A stretch of DNA of 6,030 nt from contig PBEX01000025.1 in NCBI GenBank assembly GCA_002718515.1, forward strand, positions 1-6,030, written 5' to 3'. Source of the stretch: Phycisphaerae bacterium (GTDB lineage Bacteria > Planctomycetota > Phycisphaerae > Phycisphaerales > SM1A02). The translations under genes were made by a program, and so were the position numbers. Below are positions 5,591 to 6,030 of the stretch, in pieces (within the stretch, counting starts at the first letter, position 1; the number at the start of each line of letters is the position of its first letter). The notes under the pieces are model-generated. The model searched no databases. It was not told the origin of the DNA and worked only from the letters and a program-made list of their open reading frames with translations.

Positions 5591-6030
5591 ATCGTTGGAA
5601 TCAATTCTTCTGGGTTTTCAAGGAGTTCACAGATGGTTCTCAGGAACCGAGCACCTTCTGCACCATCGACAACGCGGTGATCGCAACTCATTGAGAGTGG
5701 CAACACAAGTCCTGCATAGAACGCGCCATCTTTTGTGAGTACCCGTTCTTTCGCACGCCCCACACCGAGGATGCCAACTTCAGGGTAATTAATAATTGGA
5801 GTCGAGAACATGCCGCCATGACTCCCAACATTTGAAATCGTGAATGTGCCGCCCGTCAGTTCTTCGCGCGCAATTGAACGGTCTCGACAAGCATTCGCAA
5901 GCCGCGCTGTTTCTTCAGCGAGTTGTACTGGGCTAAGTCCATCTGCGTTCTTAATCACAGGAACCATCAGTCCGCTTTCAGTATCTACTGCACAGCCGAG
6001 ATTGACATGACTGTGAAGCAAAATCTCTTC
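5587..6030 (-). CDS. 2-oxo acid dehydrogenase E2 (dihydrolipoyl acyltransferase), C-terminal part
   Basis: This is the catalytic core of the E2 component of a pyruvate, branched-chain or similar 2-oxo acid dehydrogenase complex, which transfers an acyl group from lipoyl-lysine to CoA. 147 codons are visible. The frame is open at the right edge (EEILLHSHVNLG) and the TTG at 6021 is not a start, so the lipoyl and E1/E3-binding domains lie beyond the window. Visible motifs are HVNLGCAVDTESGLMVPVIK, then GGTFTISNVGSHGG, TPIINYPEVGILGVGR and the active site SCDHRVVDGA, with catalytic His (codon 5679-5677) and Asp four residues on. The C-terminus ends 22 residues after DGAEGARF, normal for the family. 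The stop overlaps the MBL start by four bases, so the two form one transcription unit. Which 2-oxo acid is used cannot be told without the E1 genes. Confidence 0.93.
   Translation of the reverse strand, partial: EEILLHSHVNLGCAVDTESGLMVPVIKNADGLSPVQLAEETARLANACRDRSIAREELTGGTFTISNVGSHGGMFSTPIINYPEVGILGVGRAKERVLTKDGAFYAGLVLPLSMSCDHRVVDGAEGARFLRTICELLENPEELIPTI

Noticed and set aside
1..6030. CRISPR array, tRNA or rRNA, insertion sequence, defence or toxin-antitoxin genes
   Set aside because: I saw no regularly spaced repeats, transposase, terminal inverted repeats or RNA-gene signature on reading both strands.

Overview
The window is a piece of a bacterial surface-polysaccharide locus that runs into a different, metabolic gene pair at its right end. 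The genus cannot be fixed from the sequence. The undecaprenyl-phosphate sugar transferase, two glycosyltransferases and a sugar aminotransferase indicate a bacterium that makes a lipid-linked exopolysaccharide, capsule or O-antigen. Shine-Dalgarno sequences are weak or absent before several genes. A Gram-negative lineage such as Planctomycetota would fit, but this is only a weak impression.

Layout from left to right: (1) a DUF1972-type GT4 glycosyltransferase on the + strand, its first codon(s) cut by the left edge (1-1101). (2) A 119-base gap with a 9-bp direct repeat and a TATAAT box. (3) A WcaJ-type polyprenyl glycosylphosphotransferase, + strand (start chosen at 1221, end 2645). (4) A GT2 glycosyltransferase on the - strand (3597-2650), whose stop lies 4 bases from that of the transferase. 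(5) A 63-base divergent promoter region containing a good sigma70-like promoter with an inverted repeat in its spacer. (6) A DegT/DnrJ/EryC1/StrS sugar aminotransferase, + strand (3661-4806). (7) An MBL-fold hydrolase, - strand (5590-4781), whose 3' end overlaps the aminotransferase by 26 bases. (8) The C-terminal catalytic part of a 2-oxo acid dehydrogenase E2 acyltransferase, - strand, cut by the right edge (6030-5587), coupled to the MBL gene by an ATGA overlap.

Proposed workings: the WcaJ-like enzyme places the first sugar phosphate, probably glucose-1-P, on undecaprenyl phosphate at the inner membrane. The GT4 and GT2 enzymes would extend the lipid-linked oligosaccharide in the cytoplasm, and the aminotransferase would make an amino-sugar nucleotide donor. 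The E2/MBL pair looks like a separate transcription unit of central or acyl-CoA metabolism and marks the likely edge of the polysaccharide cluster.

No obviously new system such as a defence island, CRISPR array or mobile element is present. The most notable signals are uninterrupted G8 and G7 tracts on the coding strands of the transferase and the GT2 gene, where a one-base slip would truncate either protein. Others are a palindrome between the -35 and -10 boxes of the divergent region, a branched stem structure just past the convergent stops, and an unusual cysteine cluster in the MBL protein.
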